Source: Cochliopodium minus | Taxonomy: Eukaryota; Discosea; Himatismenida; Cochliopodiidae | Length of the DNA: 64,000 nt | NCBI GenBank assembly: GCA_024220525.1 | Contig: JAMYWO010000055.1 | Location: 118,553 to 182,552, forward strand | Direction: 5' to 3' | Shown here: one piece after another, positions 11,534 through 22,900 of the stretch | Numbering within the stretch: position 1 is the first letter of the stretch | Layout: the number at the start of each line of letters is the position of its first letter | Notes under the pieces: model-generated | Database searches by the model: none | Seen by the model: the letters and a program-made list of their open reading frames with translations, nothing else | What the model was told of the DNA's origin: nothing | Made by a program: the position numbers and the translations under genes

Positions 11534-13752
11534 ATGGACACTATTATATCAAAGAATATTGATGATAATGGATCATTCAAAGCAAGATTGAATTCTAAAT
11601 TATTCATTGAAAATAAATTGTTGCTAAATGATTGGATATTGATTGAATACAACAATATCTTCAATATCTGTTGCGCATTTCCAATCTATTCATCCTTTCA
11701 ATCTAATAATCTATTTATAGACGATTCAATCACCCTATCAAAGGATATACAGATCAAAAGAGAAAGGAATAAGCAAAAGAGGATAAATATAGAGAAAATT
11801 AAATACAAGACTGCAACTAAAATAGTCCTATTTGAATTGAAGGATGAAAATATTGATAATTCAGAGAATGATCACCATATTGATAAAAATAAAAGAAAAT
11901 ATTTAAAAAGCAAATTAGAGGGGATGGTAATCTCTGTGGGATTCATATTGTTCGATAGATATAAGATATTGGAGATTGATGATGAGATAAAGATGGAGAA
12001 GGTGATGGAGAAAGATTCTTTAAAGTTTTACTTGATTGATGAGGAGACAGAGATGGAAATGAGGGAGAACAAAGTAGAGGTGAAAGAAAGTGTAGAGAAG
12101 CAGATAGATGAGGTCGGAGGAATGGAGAAGGTAATAGAACAGATAGAGAATGTTGCATTGTTGCCAATATTTTATAGTGAACAGTTCAAGTCACTAGGAT
12201 CTGAATTTCCAAAAGGGATTTTAATTTGTGGTAAAAAAATTTTAAATAAAAACTAAAAAAAATTTAAAAACTTTAACAAATTATTTTAATAAAGGAAACT
12301 CTGGAGTTGGAAAATCTGCTGTATTAAAGTTCATTTGTCAGAAATACGATATTGAATGTGTAGAGTTTAAAGATAGTGAGAGGATGACGGTGGGAAATAG
12401 TGAGAAAGTGTTGAGAAAGCTCTTTTTGGATGCGGAGATTCTTTCCGAGAAGAAAAAGCCAGTAATCATACTCTTTAAGAATATAGAAAGCATCTGCCCA
12501 AAAAGAAGTGATAGTAACGTCAATCAGTCTAGGATAGTGGCTCAGCTATTAACTTTGATGGATGGAATCAAACCAATGAAAAGTGGTATTGTTGTTGTCG
12601 CTACTTCCAGTCAACCTAACAACATTGACTCTGCTTTGAGGAGAGCAGGGAGGTTTGAAAAGGAAATAAACATTCCTGTTCCGAACAAGCAACAAAGACA
12701 CGAAATTCTCAAAATACAAACCAAGAAAATGAATATCGACAAAAGTGTTGATCTAGAGTTTATCGCAGAAAAAGCAGTGGGATATGTTGGCTATGATTGC
12801 TTGTTACTTTGTCGGGAATCTGCTTTGAATGCAATCAAAACCAGAAATAATGACAAAGTCTGTCTGAATGATTTCCTTTTTTCCATGGAAAAGATTGTTC
12901 CTTCTTCTATCAGAGTTTTGTCTGTCGAGATTCCGAACACTAAGTGGGAAGATATTGGTGGATTAGAAGAAATTAAAAATGAGTTTCACGAAAACACGAT
13001 CTGGCCTATTCAATACCAAAAATCTTTTGAAAGATTCAAACTTCAGCCCAACAGAGGTATTCTACTCTATGGTCCCCCTGGAAACGGAAAGGCAATTCTT
13101 TATTTTCTTTAAAAATAATTTTTATTTTTTATTTTTTTTGAATTAGTCAACAATAGTCAAGGCACTCGCTTCTAATTTTAAAGCAACCTTCATTTATTTA
13201 AGCAGTTCTAATGTTTATTCTTCCCATTTTGGAGATTCAGAGTTCATCATCAGAGAAGCCTTCAAAAAAGCAAGAAACTTTACTCCTTCCATTATTTTTA
13301 TTGACGAGATTGATGCAATCGTGGGAAAAAGAGATTTCGGAGATGATTCATCAGGGAACACTGTCCAAAAAAGAATTTTGTCCACTCTCTTAAACGAAAT
13401 GGATGGAGTAGAAAATATCAAAGACATCCTTGTTGTGGGCGCTTCAAACAGAATAGATCTTATCGATCAAGCTTTGTTGAGACCTGGAAGGTTCGGAAAG
13501 TTACTACGTATTGATAATCCCAACTCTGATACAAGGAAAAAGATAATTCTCACTTACCTCAAACAATTCACTTTGAATTTCGATGTTGATCAACTTTCTT
13601 ATGAGATGAATGGTCTAAGTTCTGCACAAGTTGTTTCTATCTGCAAAGAAGCCGTTTTTTCTTTGATTAGAACCAAAATTGAAGAGAATAAGGATGATTT
13701 GCCAACAGTTTTGGAGAAAAGTGATTTTTTAATCACAAATAACAAAATATAA
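11534..13752 (+). CDS. AFG2/CDC48-type double AAA+ ATPase with degenerate first ATPase site
   Basis: Three exons (11534-12230, 12295-13091, 13147-13752) give 699 residues; the ATG is at 11534. A 200-residue N-domain precedes two AAA modules. D1 has Walker A GNSGVGKS but its Walker B reads VIILFKNIES, lacking the usual Asp-Glu pair, while the sensor (VVVATSSQPNNID) and RRAGRFEKE arginine-finger region remain. D2 is intact: GPPGNGKST, SIIFIDEIDAI, VVGASNRIDLID, LLRPGRF. The intron inside the D2 Walker A starts with GC rather than GT. Family members extract proteins from ribosome precursors or membranes using ATP. The D2 pore loop (YSSHFGDSE) favours AFG2/SPATA5L1 types over CDC48 itself. Head-to-tail with the F-box gene, 41 bp apart. 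Confidence 0.82.
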
Positions 13753-13919
13753 ACCTTATTTATTAAACTTGTATCAATTATAAAGAAATAATATCATTAT
13801 ATCTTTCATTTTTAATCTTTTACAAATTTATTTGACATTTTTTCTTTTATATAATTGAATTTCATGATGATTCTTCCTAATTGATCCATTGTTCTTTTTA
13901 ACTAAATTCAAACCTCATA

Positions 13920-14320
13920 TCAATCTTTCCATGTGTCAGAACATTCTAAGTTTGCACATTTGAAAAAATTTGTCATTGGTTCATCAGCAGATCTGGTTTG
14001 CATTTGTTTATAAAATGCTCCAAAATTACTGCATGTTGGGCATTTAACTTTAATTTATATATCGTTAATTTTTCTCAATATTTTCTCAAATTTTAAAATT
14101 TTTTTTTACCCGTAGTATCTTTAGGAAGAGATTCCCAAAATTCAGTTCCTCCAAGAATATCATCCACTTGTTTTGATTGATATGTCACTTTGTTTATATA
14201 TTTTTGCTCTTTTTGGATTGGAAAGATAAATGGACATGTATTGCAATAAAATACAACTTTTCCGCTTGATCCAACATTATCCACAAGCAATATATTTGAG
14301 CAATATTGGCAAAAAATCAT
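13920..14320 (-). CDS. POLR3K: RNA polymerase III subunit RPC11/POLR3K (TFIIS-like)
   Basis: Two exons (14110-14320 and 13920-14047, phase 1) give 112 residues, normal for the family. The N-terminal zinc ribbon is CQYCSNIL...FYCNTCPF; a linker with VDDILGGTEFWESLP follows. The C-terminal TFIIS-type ribbon is KCPTCSNFGAFYKQMQTRSADEPMT... (quoted in part) and ends in WKD. The catalytic acidic pair sits in RSADEP, which stimulates transcript cleavage by Pol III and is needed for termination and reinitiation. Nearly every diagnostic residue of POLR3K is present. Confidence 0.96.
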
Positions 14321-14839
14321 TCCTTTTTTTTTTTAATTAATTAAAAGAAAAGGGTTAGTTATTGGGAAATACCAAAAGATCATATGGTTTATTCAAATTG
14401 AAGTTTGCTCAATCTTTATTTTTATGTTCAATATTTTTATCTTTTGTTAGATGAAATTCAATTCACAAAAAAAAAAAATTTATTATTTCTTTTTTTATTT
14501 TTAAATTTTGTTAAACAAACACCACTTTTAATATTTATTTGTAATTAAGAGGTTTAATGGTATTGTTTAAGGTAATTTGGACAAAAAATTTAAGAATTGG
14601 AATTGAAATTTGGTTAACAAAGAGAAATATAAAATTTTAATAAAATAAAAAAAATAAAAAAAAATTCATATTCCACCAGTAGTACCAACATCATAAAAAT
14701 TTTATTTGGATTAGAAAGAATTTTAAAGAAAAACAAAATTTTTAACAATAATAATATAGAAAGGGAAAGGAATTGAACAAATATTTGCAAATTATAAAAA
14801 TATAATATCAATATAATAATAGCAATATATAATTTGGGA
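14321..14839. other. Intergenic stretch, promoter region of the repeat-protein gene
   Basis: About 520 bp of AT-rich sequence between divergent POLR3K and the repeat-protein gene. No ORF or RNA gene recognised. Confidence 0.5.
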
Positions 14840-17800
14840 ATGAAGAAATTTATACCAATATTACTGTTTATGGTGCTTTTTGCGCTGTATTTCAGTAATA
14901 CCGAAGGAAAAACCTTTGGATCTTGTAATTGCAAAGGGAGAGCATTACAAAAATGTGGGAGTGGGGAAAGCAGGGATAGATGTAGAAAAAGATTTGCTAA
15001 AAGATGCGAAAGAAGATGCCAGCAAGTAAGAAAGGCTCTATTGAAATGTGATTGCACCAATCAGGCAATAAAAACATGCGGTACTAGAGCATCATTCGAT
15101 GCAAGAAAATGCAGAAATGAATTCATCGACAAATGTTTCAAAAGATGCGAGAATAATTTGATTGAGAAAATTCGAAATGGAAAAAACAAAGTAGACAATG
15201 GAGGAGAAGCTGTAGAAGAAACAGTAAGAAAGATTGCAAGAAAAAAATGTGGAAAGGGAAAGAAGAATAGAGATTGCAGAAGCAAATTGATAAGGGAATT
15301 GAGGGAGAAGGAGAAATCATTCAGAATAGCTGCATTAAAAGCATGTTCATGCAATTCAAAGGCACAGAAGAAATGTAAGACTTTGGGGAGAGGAAAGAAA
15401 TGCCTCAGAAGAAGATTGAGAAGATGCAGAAGAAAATGTTTGAGAAAGGCATGTAGAATTCGTGCAAAGGATAAATGCGCCACTAGAGCATCTGGAAAGG
15501 GAAAATGCAGAAGAAATTCAAGAAAACGTTGCAGAAAGATTCATTTGAGAAGATGGGATAGAAGTCTCAAGAGTCTTTTGACCAGAAGAAAGAATAGAGA
15601 TGATGTTCCTTCCAAGGTTCCAAGCAGAAGATTGAGAAAAATCGCCAAGAGAATTGCAAAGAGAAAATGCAAGGATTCAAAGGACAAGAAGGAATGCAGA
15701 AAGAAAAAGAAGAAAACCATCATCAAGAGGGAGAAGAAATTTAGGAAGGATTCTTTGAAGGCATGCAAATGTAAATCAAAAGCAAAGAAGAAATGTAAGG
15801 CTTTGGGAGAAGGAAAGAAATGCAGAAGAAAAAGATTGAGAAGATGCAGAAGAAGATGTTTGAGAAAGGGATGTAGAAGTCGTGGTAAGAACAAATGTGA
15901 GAAGAAAGCTGCCGGAAAGAGGAAGTGTCTCAGAAGAAAAAGGAAAATCTGCAGAAATATCCATTTGGGAAAGAGCAAAAGAAGAAGAGTGACTGTTACT
16001 ACCAAAACAACCACCAAAAAGAAGAAAGATGTAAAGAAGACTATTCCAAAGAGAAAATTGGGAATCTTCTTGAGAAGAATTGTAAGAAAGAAATGTCCTA
16101 AGGGAAAGGATAGAGATGCATGTAAGAAGAGAGTCAAGAAGGAGGCTCAAGATAAGGAAGATAAATTCAGAGGTGATGCATTGAAGGCATGCAAATGCAA
16201 ATCCAAGGCGGAGAAGAGATGCAAGGCTTTATCTAGTGGAAAGAAATGTATAAAGAGAAAATTGAATCGTTGCAGATCCAGATGCTTGAGAAGAGCATGT
16301 AGAAAACGTGCAAGATCTGAATGCGAATCCAAGAAAACTGGAAAGAGAAGATGTCGTAAAAAAACCAGAAGAAGCTGCAAGAGATTGCACTTGAGAAAGA
16401 CTAGAAAGCCAGGTTGTGGTGGGTCAAGAAAGGTTCCTAAGGCTCTTCCTAGAAGAAGATTGAGAAAGATCGCAAGAAAACTCGCCAGAAGAAGTTGCAA
16501 GAAGACCAAGGATTCAAAGGAGAGAAAGGATTGCAAAAAGAAAAAGAGAAAAGAGATCAAGGAAAGAGAAAAAAAATTCAGGGGCGATGCTTTGAAAGAT
16601 TGCAAGTGTAAATCCAAGACTGAAGTAAAATGCAAGGATAAAAAATCCAAGAGATGCAAGAGAAGAATACATCGTTGCAGAAGAAAATGCTTGAAAAAAG
16701 CATGCAGATCTCGTTCTGATAAATCCAATAAATGTTCAAAGTTGACTGGAGAGAAGCAAGATAAATGCAAAAAGAAATCGAGAAGAGGATGCAGAAGAAT
16801 CCACTTGAAAAGTTGGAGAGCAAGCAGATCTAAGAGGGTTCCAAAGAAAGTTCCAAAAAGACAACTTAGAAAGGTGGTGAGAAGAGTTGCAAGAAGAAGA
16901 TGCAAAGATTCCAAGGAGAAAAAGAAATGCAAGAAAGATCTCAAGAAGAAACTCAAAGAAAAGGAGAAAAAGTTTAGAAGCAAGACTTTAAAGAAATGTG
17001 GATGCAAATCTAAAGCAGAAAAGAGATGTGGTTCTTTGAAAGGAGGAAAGAAGTGCATCAGAAGAAGATTGAGAAGATGCAGAGGAAGATGTTTGAAGAG
17101 AGCATGTCAGAAACGTGGAACCAAGAAATGCGAGAAGAAGAAAAACTCAAAGAAAAGATGCTTGAGAAGATCAAGAAGACGCTGCAGAAATGTTCATTTG
17201 AAAAAGAGATCCAAGTGTGCTAAAAAGAAAAGAGTTAGTAAGAGACCTGACAGCAAGAGACTCAGAAGATGTTCTAGAAGAAATGCTCTTAGAAAATGCG
17301 GTAAAGGAAAGGACAAAAAGGATTGCAGAAAGAAATCTAGAAAGGAATTTAGAAAGAACGAAAAGGCATTTAGAAAAGTTGCCTTGAAGAACTGTGGATG
17401 CAGAGCCAAGAGCATAAAATCTTGCCAAGCAGATGGAAGTGGAAGAAGATGCAGAAGAAAAAGATTGAGAAGATGCAGAAGAAGATGTCTCAGAAAAGCA
17501 TGCAAAGTTCGTGCAACAACTAAATGCTCAAAGGAAACTGGTGAGAAGAAGAAGAAATGTGAGAAAGCCTCCAGAAGACGTTGTAGATGTGTTCACTACA
17601 GAAAGAAAGTCTCCAAGAGAATAACTTCTGTCGTCAAAGGAAAGAAGATCCCTAAGAAACTTTCCGACAAGAGATTAAAGGCTGTTGCTGATGAGATCGC
17701 AATTAAGAGGTGTGGTGACAAAAAGGACAAGAAGGACTGCAGAAAGAAAAAAAGAGAAGAGATCAAAAACAGAGAAAAGAAATTCAGGGAAGAGACTTTG

Positions 17801-19534
17801 AAGAAATGTGGATGCAAAGATAAATCTAAAAAGAGATGCGAAGATGAAGGAAGAGGAAAGAGATGCAGAAGTAGAAAACTGAGAAGATGCAGAAGAAGAT
17901 GTTTGAACAAAGCTTGCAAGGCTCGTTCTAAAGATAAATGCTCCAAAAAGACTGGTGACAAAGAGAAGAAGACATGTCAAAAGAAACGTACCAAAAGTTG
18001 CAAGAGACTCCATACCAGAAGAGGAAAGATCGTAAAGACAACCAAGATAGTTACCGTCAAAAAACCAAACTCTAATGCTGTCAAGAAATTGATACCAAAG
18101 AAGTTGTTGAATCTTGTTTCTACCCAAGTTGCCAAAAAGAAATGTAAAGATGAGAAAGATAAAAAGGCAAAGAAGGAATGTATTAAGAAGAAAAAGGAGG
18201 AGGTAGAGAAGAGAGAGAAGGATTTCAGAAAGAAATCTTTGAAGGAATGCAAATGTAAATCCACTGTTGCTAAGACCTGCAAAGATGAAAAGTCTTCCAA
18301 ATGCAAGAGAAAGTTGTATCGTTGCAGAAGAAGATGCTTGAGAAAAGCATGTAGGAAACGCGTCAATAAAGCATGTGATTCCAAATCATCTGATAAGGAA
18401 AAACGTAAATGCAGAGGAGAAAAGAGAAAAACATGCAGAAGAGCTCAATTTAGACCTATCAAGGTGATCATCAAAAAGATCAAGGAAACCATCAAGAAGA
18501 TCACAGTTCCTAAGAAGCTTCCTTCCAAAGGAGTCAAGGTTGAAGCAAAGAAGGAGATCGCAAAGAAATGTGCTGATAAGAACAAGAAAGACAAGAAAGC
18601 CTGTGAAAAGAAGGTGAAGAAGGAAGTCAAACAAAAAGAAAAGGCATTCAGAAAGATTGCTTTGAAGGAATGTAACTGCTCGAAGAAGAAAAACAAAACA
18701 GAGGTTGACAAATGCAGAAGAGAATGTTTGAGAGATGCTTGTAAACTTCGTGCTAAGAACGAATGTAAGGACAAGAAAAACAAGAAATGTGAACGTAATC
18801 ACACTAAAGATTGCAGAACTTACCAAAGAGTAAAGAATGTGCCAAAGAAAACTTCTCTCGTCAAAAAGATCAAGAATAAATTGAGACCTAGCATCGTCAG
18901 AAGAAACTGTAGAACACGTGCAGAAAACAAGTGTGGAAAGGGAATCAAGAAGTTACAATGTAGAGTTGATTACAAAAAGGCTTGCAAGAAAAAAGAAAAG
19001 GAATTCAGAAAGAATGCATTGAAGTCTTGTGGATGCAAATCCAAATTCAAATCTAAAAAAGATAGATCGAAATGCAGAAGAAAATGTCTCACCAAAGCCT
19101 GTAAAGAACGTTCATCTAAGAAATGTGGAAGCGGAAAAAGTGTCACCGATAAAAACTGTAGATTGACTTCCAACACAAAGTGTAAGATCTTCCATTTAGA
19201 TTCCATCTCCAAGAAAGTCTTTAGAAGAATCAGAAGATCTTGTAGACGTCGTGCTAAAGTAAAATGTGGAAAGGGATCTGATGAAAAGACAAAAACTTGC
19301 AGGAGAAAGACTAAAGCTCAATGTGTCAAATTGGAAAACGAATTCAGATTGAGTGCTTTGGAGAAATGTGGATCCAAGAAGAAAGCCACCAAAAAATGTG
19401 AATCAAAGAAGGGCAAGGACAAAGAGAAATGTATCACCAAGAAAACTAGAATCTACAGAAGAAGATGTTTGAAGAAGGCTTGTAAGAGCAGCAAGGACAA
19501 AAAGAAATGTTTGAAAATTCATGTTAGCAAGTAA
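14840..19534 (+). CDS. Secreted Cys/Lys/Arg-rich tandem-repeat protein
   Basis: One uninterrupted reading frame of 1,564 codons from ATG 14840. Residues 1-23 are a classic signal peptide (MKKFIPILLFMVLFALYFSN). The rest consists of about eleven degenerate units of 110-145 residues. The consensus per unit is R-K-I-A-R/K-x-x-C, a short charged loop with D-C, E-K-x-F-R-x-x-A-L-K-x-C-x-C-K-S-K, KKC, RRLRRCRRRCLRKAC, a loop with two Cys, then C-K/R-x-x-H-L. Lys and Arg make up close to half the protein; Cys spacing is conserved although the loops are not. There is no membrane anchor or known domain. Likely exported and disulphide-bonded, or bound to an acidic partner such as wall or granule polyanion; this is inference. 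Lack of introns is unlike its neighbours. Confidence 0.85.
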   Translation: MKKFIPILLFMVLFALYFSNTEGKTFGSCNCKGRALQKCGSGESRDRCRKRFAKRCERRCQQVRKALLKCDCTNQAIKTCGTRASFDARKCRNEFIDKCFKRCENNLIEKIRNGKNKVDNGGEAVEETVRKIARKKCGKGKKNRDCRSKLIRELREKEKSFRIAALKACSCNSKAQKKCKTLGRGKKCLRRRLRRCRRKCLRKACRIRAKDKCATRASGKGKCRRNSRKRCRKIHLRRWDRSLKSLLTRRKNRDDVPSKVPSRRLRKIAKRIAKRKCKDSKDKKECRKKKKKTIIKREKKFRKDSLKACKCKSKAKKKCKALGEGKKCRRKRLRRCRRRCLRKGCRSRGKNKCEKKAAGKRKCLRRKRKICRNIHLGKSKRRRVTVTTKTTTKKKKDVKKTIPKRKLGIFLRRIVRKKCPKGKDRDACKKRVKKEAQDKEDKFRGDALKACKCKSKAEKRCKALSSGKKCIKRKLNRCRSRCLRRACRKRARSECESKKTGKRRCRKKTRRSCKRLHLRKTRKPGCGGSRKVPKALPRRRLRKIARKLARRSCKKTKDSKERKDCKKKKRKEIKEREKKFRGDALKDCKCKSKTEVKCKDKKSKRCKRRIHRCRRKCLKKACRSRSDKSNKCSKLTGEKQDKCKKKSRRGCRRIHLKSWRASRSKRVPKKVPKRQLRKVVRRVARRRCKDSKEKKKCKKDLKKKLKEKEKKFRSKTLKKCGCKSKAEKRCGSLKGGKKCIRRRLRRCRGRCLKRACQKRGTKKCEKKKNSKKRCLRRSRRRCRNVHLKKRSKCAKKKRVSKRPDSKRLRRCSRRNALRKCGKGKDKKDCRKKSRKEFRKNEKAFRKVALKNCGCRAKSIKSCQADGSGRRCRRKRLRRCRRRCLRKACKVRATTKCSKETGEKKKKCEKASRRRCRCVHYRKKVSKRITSVVKGKKIPKKLSDKRLKAVADEIAIKRCGDKKDKKDCRKKKREEIKNREKKFREETLKKCGCKDKSKKRCEDEGRGKRCRSRKLRRCRRRCLNKACKARSKDKCSKKTGDKEKKTCQKKRTKSCKRLHTRRGKIVKTTKIVTVKKPNSNAVKKLIPKKLLNLVSTQVAKKKCKDEKDKKAKKECIKKKKEEVEKREKDFRKKSLKECKCKSTVAKTCKDEKSSKCKRKLYRCRRRCLRKACRKRVNKACDSKSSDKEKRKCRGEKRKTCRRAQFRPIKVIIKKIKETIKKITVPKKLPSKGVKVEAKKEIAKKCADKNKKDKKACEKKVKKEVKQKEKAFRKIALKECNCSKKKNKTEVDKCRRECLRDACKLRAKNECKDKKNKKCERNHTKDCRTYQRVKNVPKKTSLVKKIKNKLRPSIVRRNCRTRAENKCGKGIKKLQCRVDYKKACKKKEKEFRKNALKSCGCKSKFKSKKDRSKCRRKCLTKACKERSSKKCGSGKSVTDKNCRLTSNTKCKIFHLDSISKKVFRRIRRSCRRRAKVKCGKGSDEKTKTCRRKTKAQCVKLENEFRLSALEKCGSKKKATKKCESKKGKDKEKCITKKTRIYRRRCLKKACKSSKDKKKCLKIHVSK

Positions 19535-19916
19535 ACTTACAATAAAAAAAACTAACCACTTTGGGCTCAAATTTCATTTCGGGATTTTAAAAAAAAAATT
19601 TATAAAAAAAAAGCAAAAAAAGCAAAAAAAAATTTGAGTTTTGAATAAAACTTTTAATAAAAATTGTTTAAAAAAATTAAAAAACTTGTTTCTTTCCTTG
19701 CAAAATTTATTTTAATTTCTTTTTCCGAAAATCAGTTTTTTTTTTAATTTTTACTATTCTCCTTAAAATCTTTCTTTTTTTATTATCCTCTAACATTAGG
19801 CTAGTTCAATTCAAAATTAGCATAATTCTTCCTTTGAAGATCCTTAAAGAGAAAAAGATTTTAAAAAAATAAAAATTAAAATAAAATAAAATTGAAATTA
19901 TATTTGTAAAAAAAAA
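19535..19916. other. Intergenic stretch upstream of the myosin gene
   Basis: About 380 bp, AT-rich, between two genes on the same strand. Nothing recognised beyond homopolymer tracts. Confidence 0.5.
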
Positions 19917-22900
19917 ATGAATAGAGCTGGAATAGGTAAATAAAAAAGAATAATTCTGATTCAATAAATATCAAAGAGGGATTGGTTTCAATATCGTTTT
20001 TCCTTTCGTAATTAATTAAAATTTTATTTTAATATTTTGGAATTAAGATGATATGATAATGTTGACCAAGGTTAATGAAAGCGGGATCAACGATAATTTG
20101 CAAAAGAGATTTAAAAGTGATATAATTTATGTAACACTTAATTAAAATTTTTTTTTTATAAATTTTATTTTTTTTCTTAAATAACAATTATTTTTTATTT
20201 TTCACTTTACATCTGATTTTCTTCACTTTAATGATTAGACATATATTGGAAATGTGCTCATATCTGTCAATCCATTCAAAAACATCAAGGATCTATATTC
20301 TGAAAGACTTTTGAAGGATTACAGAGGGAAATATCCCTATGAACTTCCTCCTCATGTCTATTCTCTTGCTGATGGAGTGTATAGACAATTATTGCAAGAG
20401 GGAAAAAATCAATGTGAAAGAATTTTTAAATTTTCTTTTCAATTTTATATTTACCTCTATTTTCAAATCGAAAATTATAGGTGTTATTATATCTGGTGAA
20501 AGGTAAATGAATGATAAAAATTGTGATTTCAAAAATTATATCTTTTAGAATTTATTATATTTCTTCATAATGATCGAATATAACATTATAGGATTTAAAT
20601 TTTTGAATAAATTCAATTTATAGTTAAATAATCAATTTTATAGGAGATATACCCTGTATATAAAGAATATATATTTCTTTCAATGAAACTTTAGAATTAA
20701 AATTTTTTGATAAAATGATTGAAATAACAACCGAATTCTTTTAAATATAGTGGTGCAGGAAAAACAGAAGCAAGTAAAAAAATCTTGCAATTCATCGCCG
20801 CAGCTTCCTCCAACAGCGAAGATGTGAAAAGAGTGAATGACGTGATTTTGGGAAGTAATCCCTTATTGGAGGCCTTTGGTAATGCCAAAACCCTCCGTAA
20901 CAATAACTCTTCTCGTTTCGGAAAGTATATGGAGATCCAATTCAATTTGAGAGGTGATCCTGAGGGTGGTAAGATCACCAACTATTTATTGGAGAAATCC
21001 AGAGTTGTTGGACAAGTAAAGGGTGAAAGAAATTTCCATATTTTCTATCAATTGTTGAAGGTAATCATTTCATCCCTCATGAGAGTATTGATTATTATTC
21101 ATCTTCATTCTATAAGATTTTCTTTTTCAATATATATAATATAATCTCTATGATAAATATCATTAAATAAGAAATTTTTTCAAACAAAAAATAATAATAA
21201 ATCGGATCTTTTTAATATTCCTGATATCAATCTATTATAAATCTAAATCTTTTTCAATTATAATCTGAAATGGTTTAAGTGATTAATTTTAAAAAATAAT
21301 TATGAATAAGATTTTTCTAAACTTAATTTTAGATGATTATTGATCATAATCTTATTTCTAAATTTTAATTAGGGAGCTGATCAAAATTTGAGACAAAAAT
21401 TGTACTTGAAATCACCAAAAGACTACGAAATCATCAGCAAGTGTTTGGATGTGGACACTATCGATGATGTGGCAGAGTTCAAGGACACCCACGAAGCAAT
21501 GAAGACAATGAACATGTCCAACACAGAAATAGAGGATATTTTCAAAATTATCTCTGCCATTTTGTACTTGGGAAACTTGCAATTCACAGAAGATGACAAA
21601 GAACAATCTCACGTCTCCAACAAACAAGATTTAGACATCATTGCGAAACTATTGGGATCCAACCCTAAAGATGTTGAAAATTCCATCTGCTACAGGACTA
21701 TCTCTTCTGGCAGTGCTCGTTCTTCTGTTTACAAATGCTCCAACAACAAAGAACAAGCCGTTTATACTCGTGATGCTCTCAGCAAGACTCTCTATTCTAG
21801 GTTGTTCGACTGGATCGTCCAAAAGGTCAATCAAGCCATGTATTTGCCTGAAAATAGTACCACCATCACCATTGGTATCTTGGACATTTATGGATTGTAA
21901 TTATTTTTTTACTTTTTTAATTATTTATTTCTTTGTTAAAGTATCATACAATTATTTATTTTAAACATTTTTTTTGAAATTATCAATTACTTTTTTAATT
22001 TTGATTTCTTATTTATTTATTTTTTAGCGAAATTTTTGATGAAAACGGTTTTGAACAACTTTGTATCAACTTTGTCAATGAAAAACTCCAACAAATTTTC
22101 ATTGAGTTGACTTTGAAGAGAGAACAAGAAGAATACGAGTCTGAGGGAATCAAATGGGAGCCTATTCCTTACTTCAACAACAAAATTTGTTGTGATCTTA
22201 TCGAATCTAAAAAACCTATCGGTATATTGACTCTTTTGGATGATGTATCGAACTTTCCAAAAGGTACTGATGAAGTATTTTATGAGGTAAATAATTTTGA
22301 TGATTTAAATAATTTATATTTTTAATCTTTTTCTTTATGTTTATTTTAATTTTTTTTTAATCAGAAAATGGGAACACAATTTGGTGATCATAAACATTTT
22401 GCATACTCAAACAAACAGAAGAGATCTTTCTTGATTAAGCATTATGCAGGAGATGTAGAATATTCAGTCAACAATTTCTTGGACAAAAATAAGTAAACAA
22501 CCTTTCTTCTTAAACCTATATTTTTAATTTAAAAATTATTTTTTTTTTGTTCCTTTTACAAATTAATTGAAAATAAAAAAAAAGAGATCTTTTGTCTGTC
22601 GATTTGATCGAATTGGGAGGTTGTTCAAGCTCCGAGTTGATCGCTAGTTTGTACCCGGAGGTGGGTCAAAAAGAAAAGAAAAGACCTACCACCGCTGGTT
22701 TCAAAATCAAAACCTCCATTAATGAGTTGGTAGATGCTTTGGGAAAATGTTCTGCCCATTACATCAGATGTATCAAACCAAACGATACTAAAAGAGCAGG
22801 AGATTATGATGATAAAAGATGTGAACATCAAATTAAATACTTAGGTCTTTTGGGTACACATTTTAATTTATATTTTTAATTTTTTTTTTGTCAACTTTAA

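Noticed and set aside
15061-19212. Many antisense Leu/Phe-rich frames opposite the Cys/Lys/Arg repeat gene
   Set aside because: They are the mirror of AAG/AGA codons in the real gene, repeat with its period, and lack starts or family similarity.
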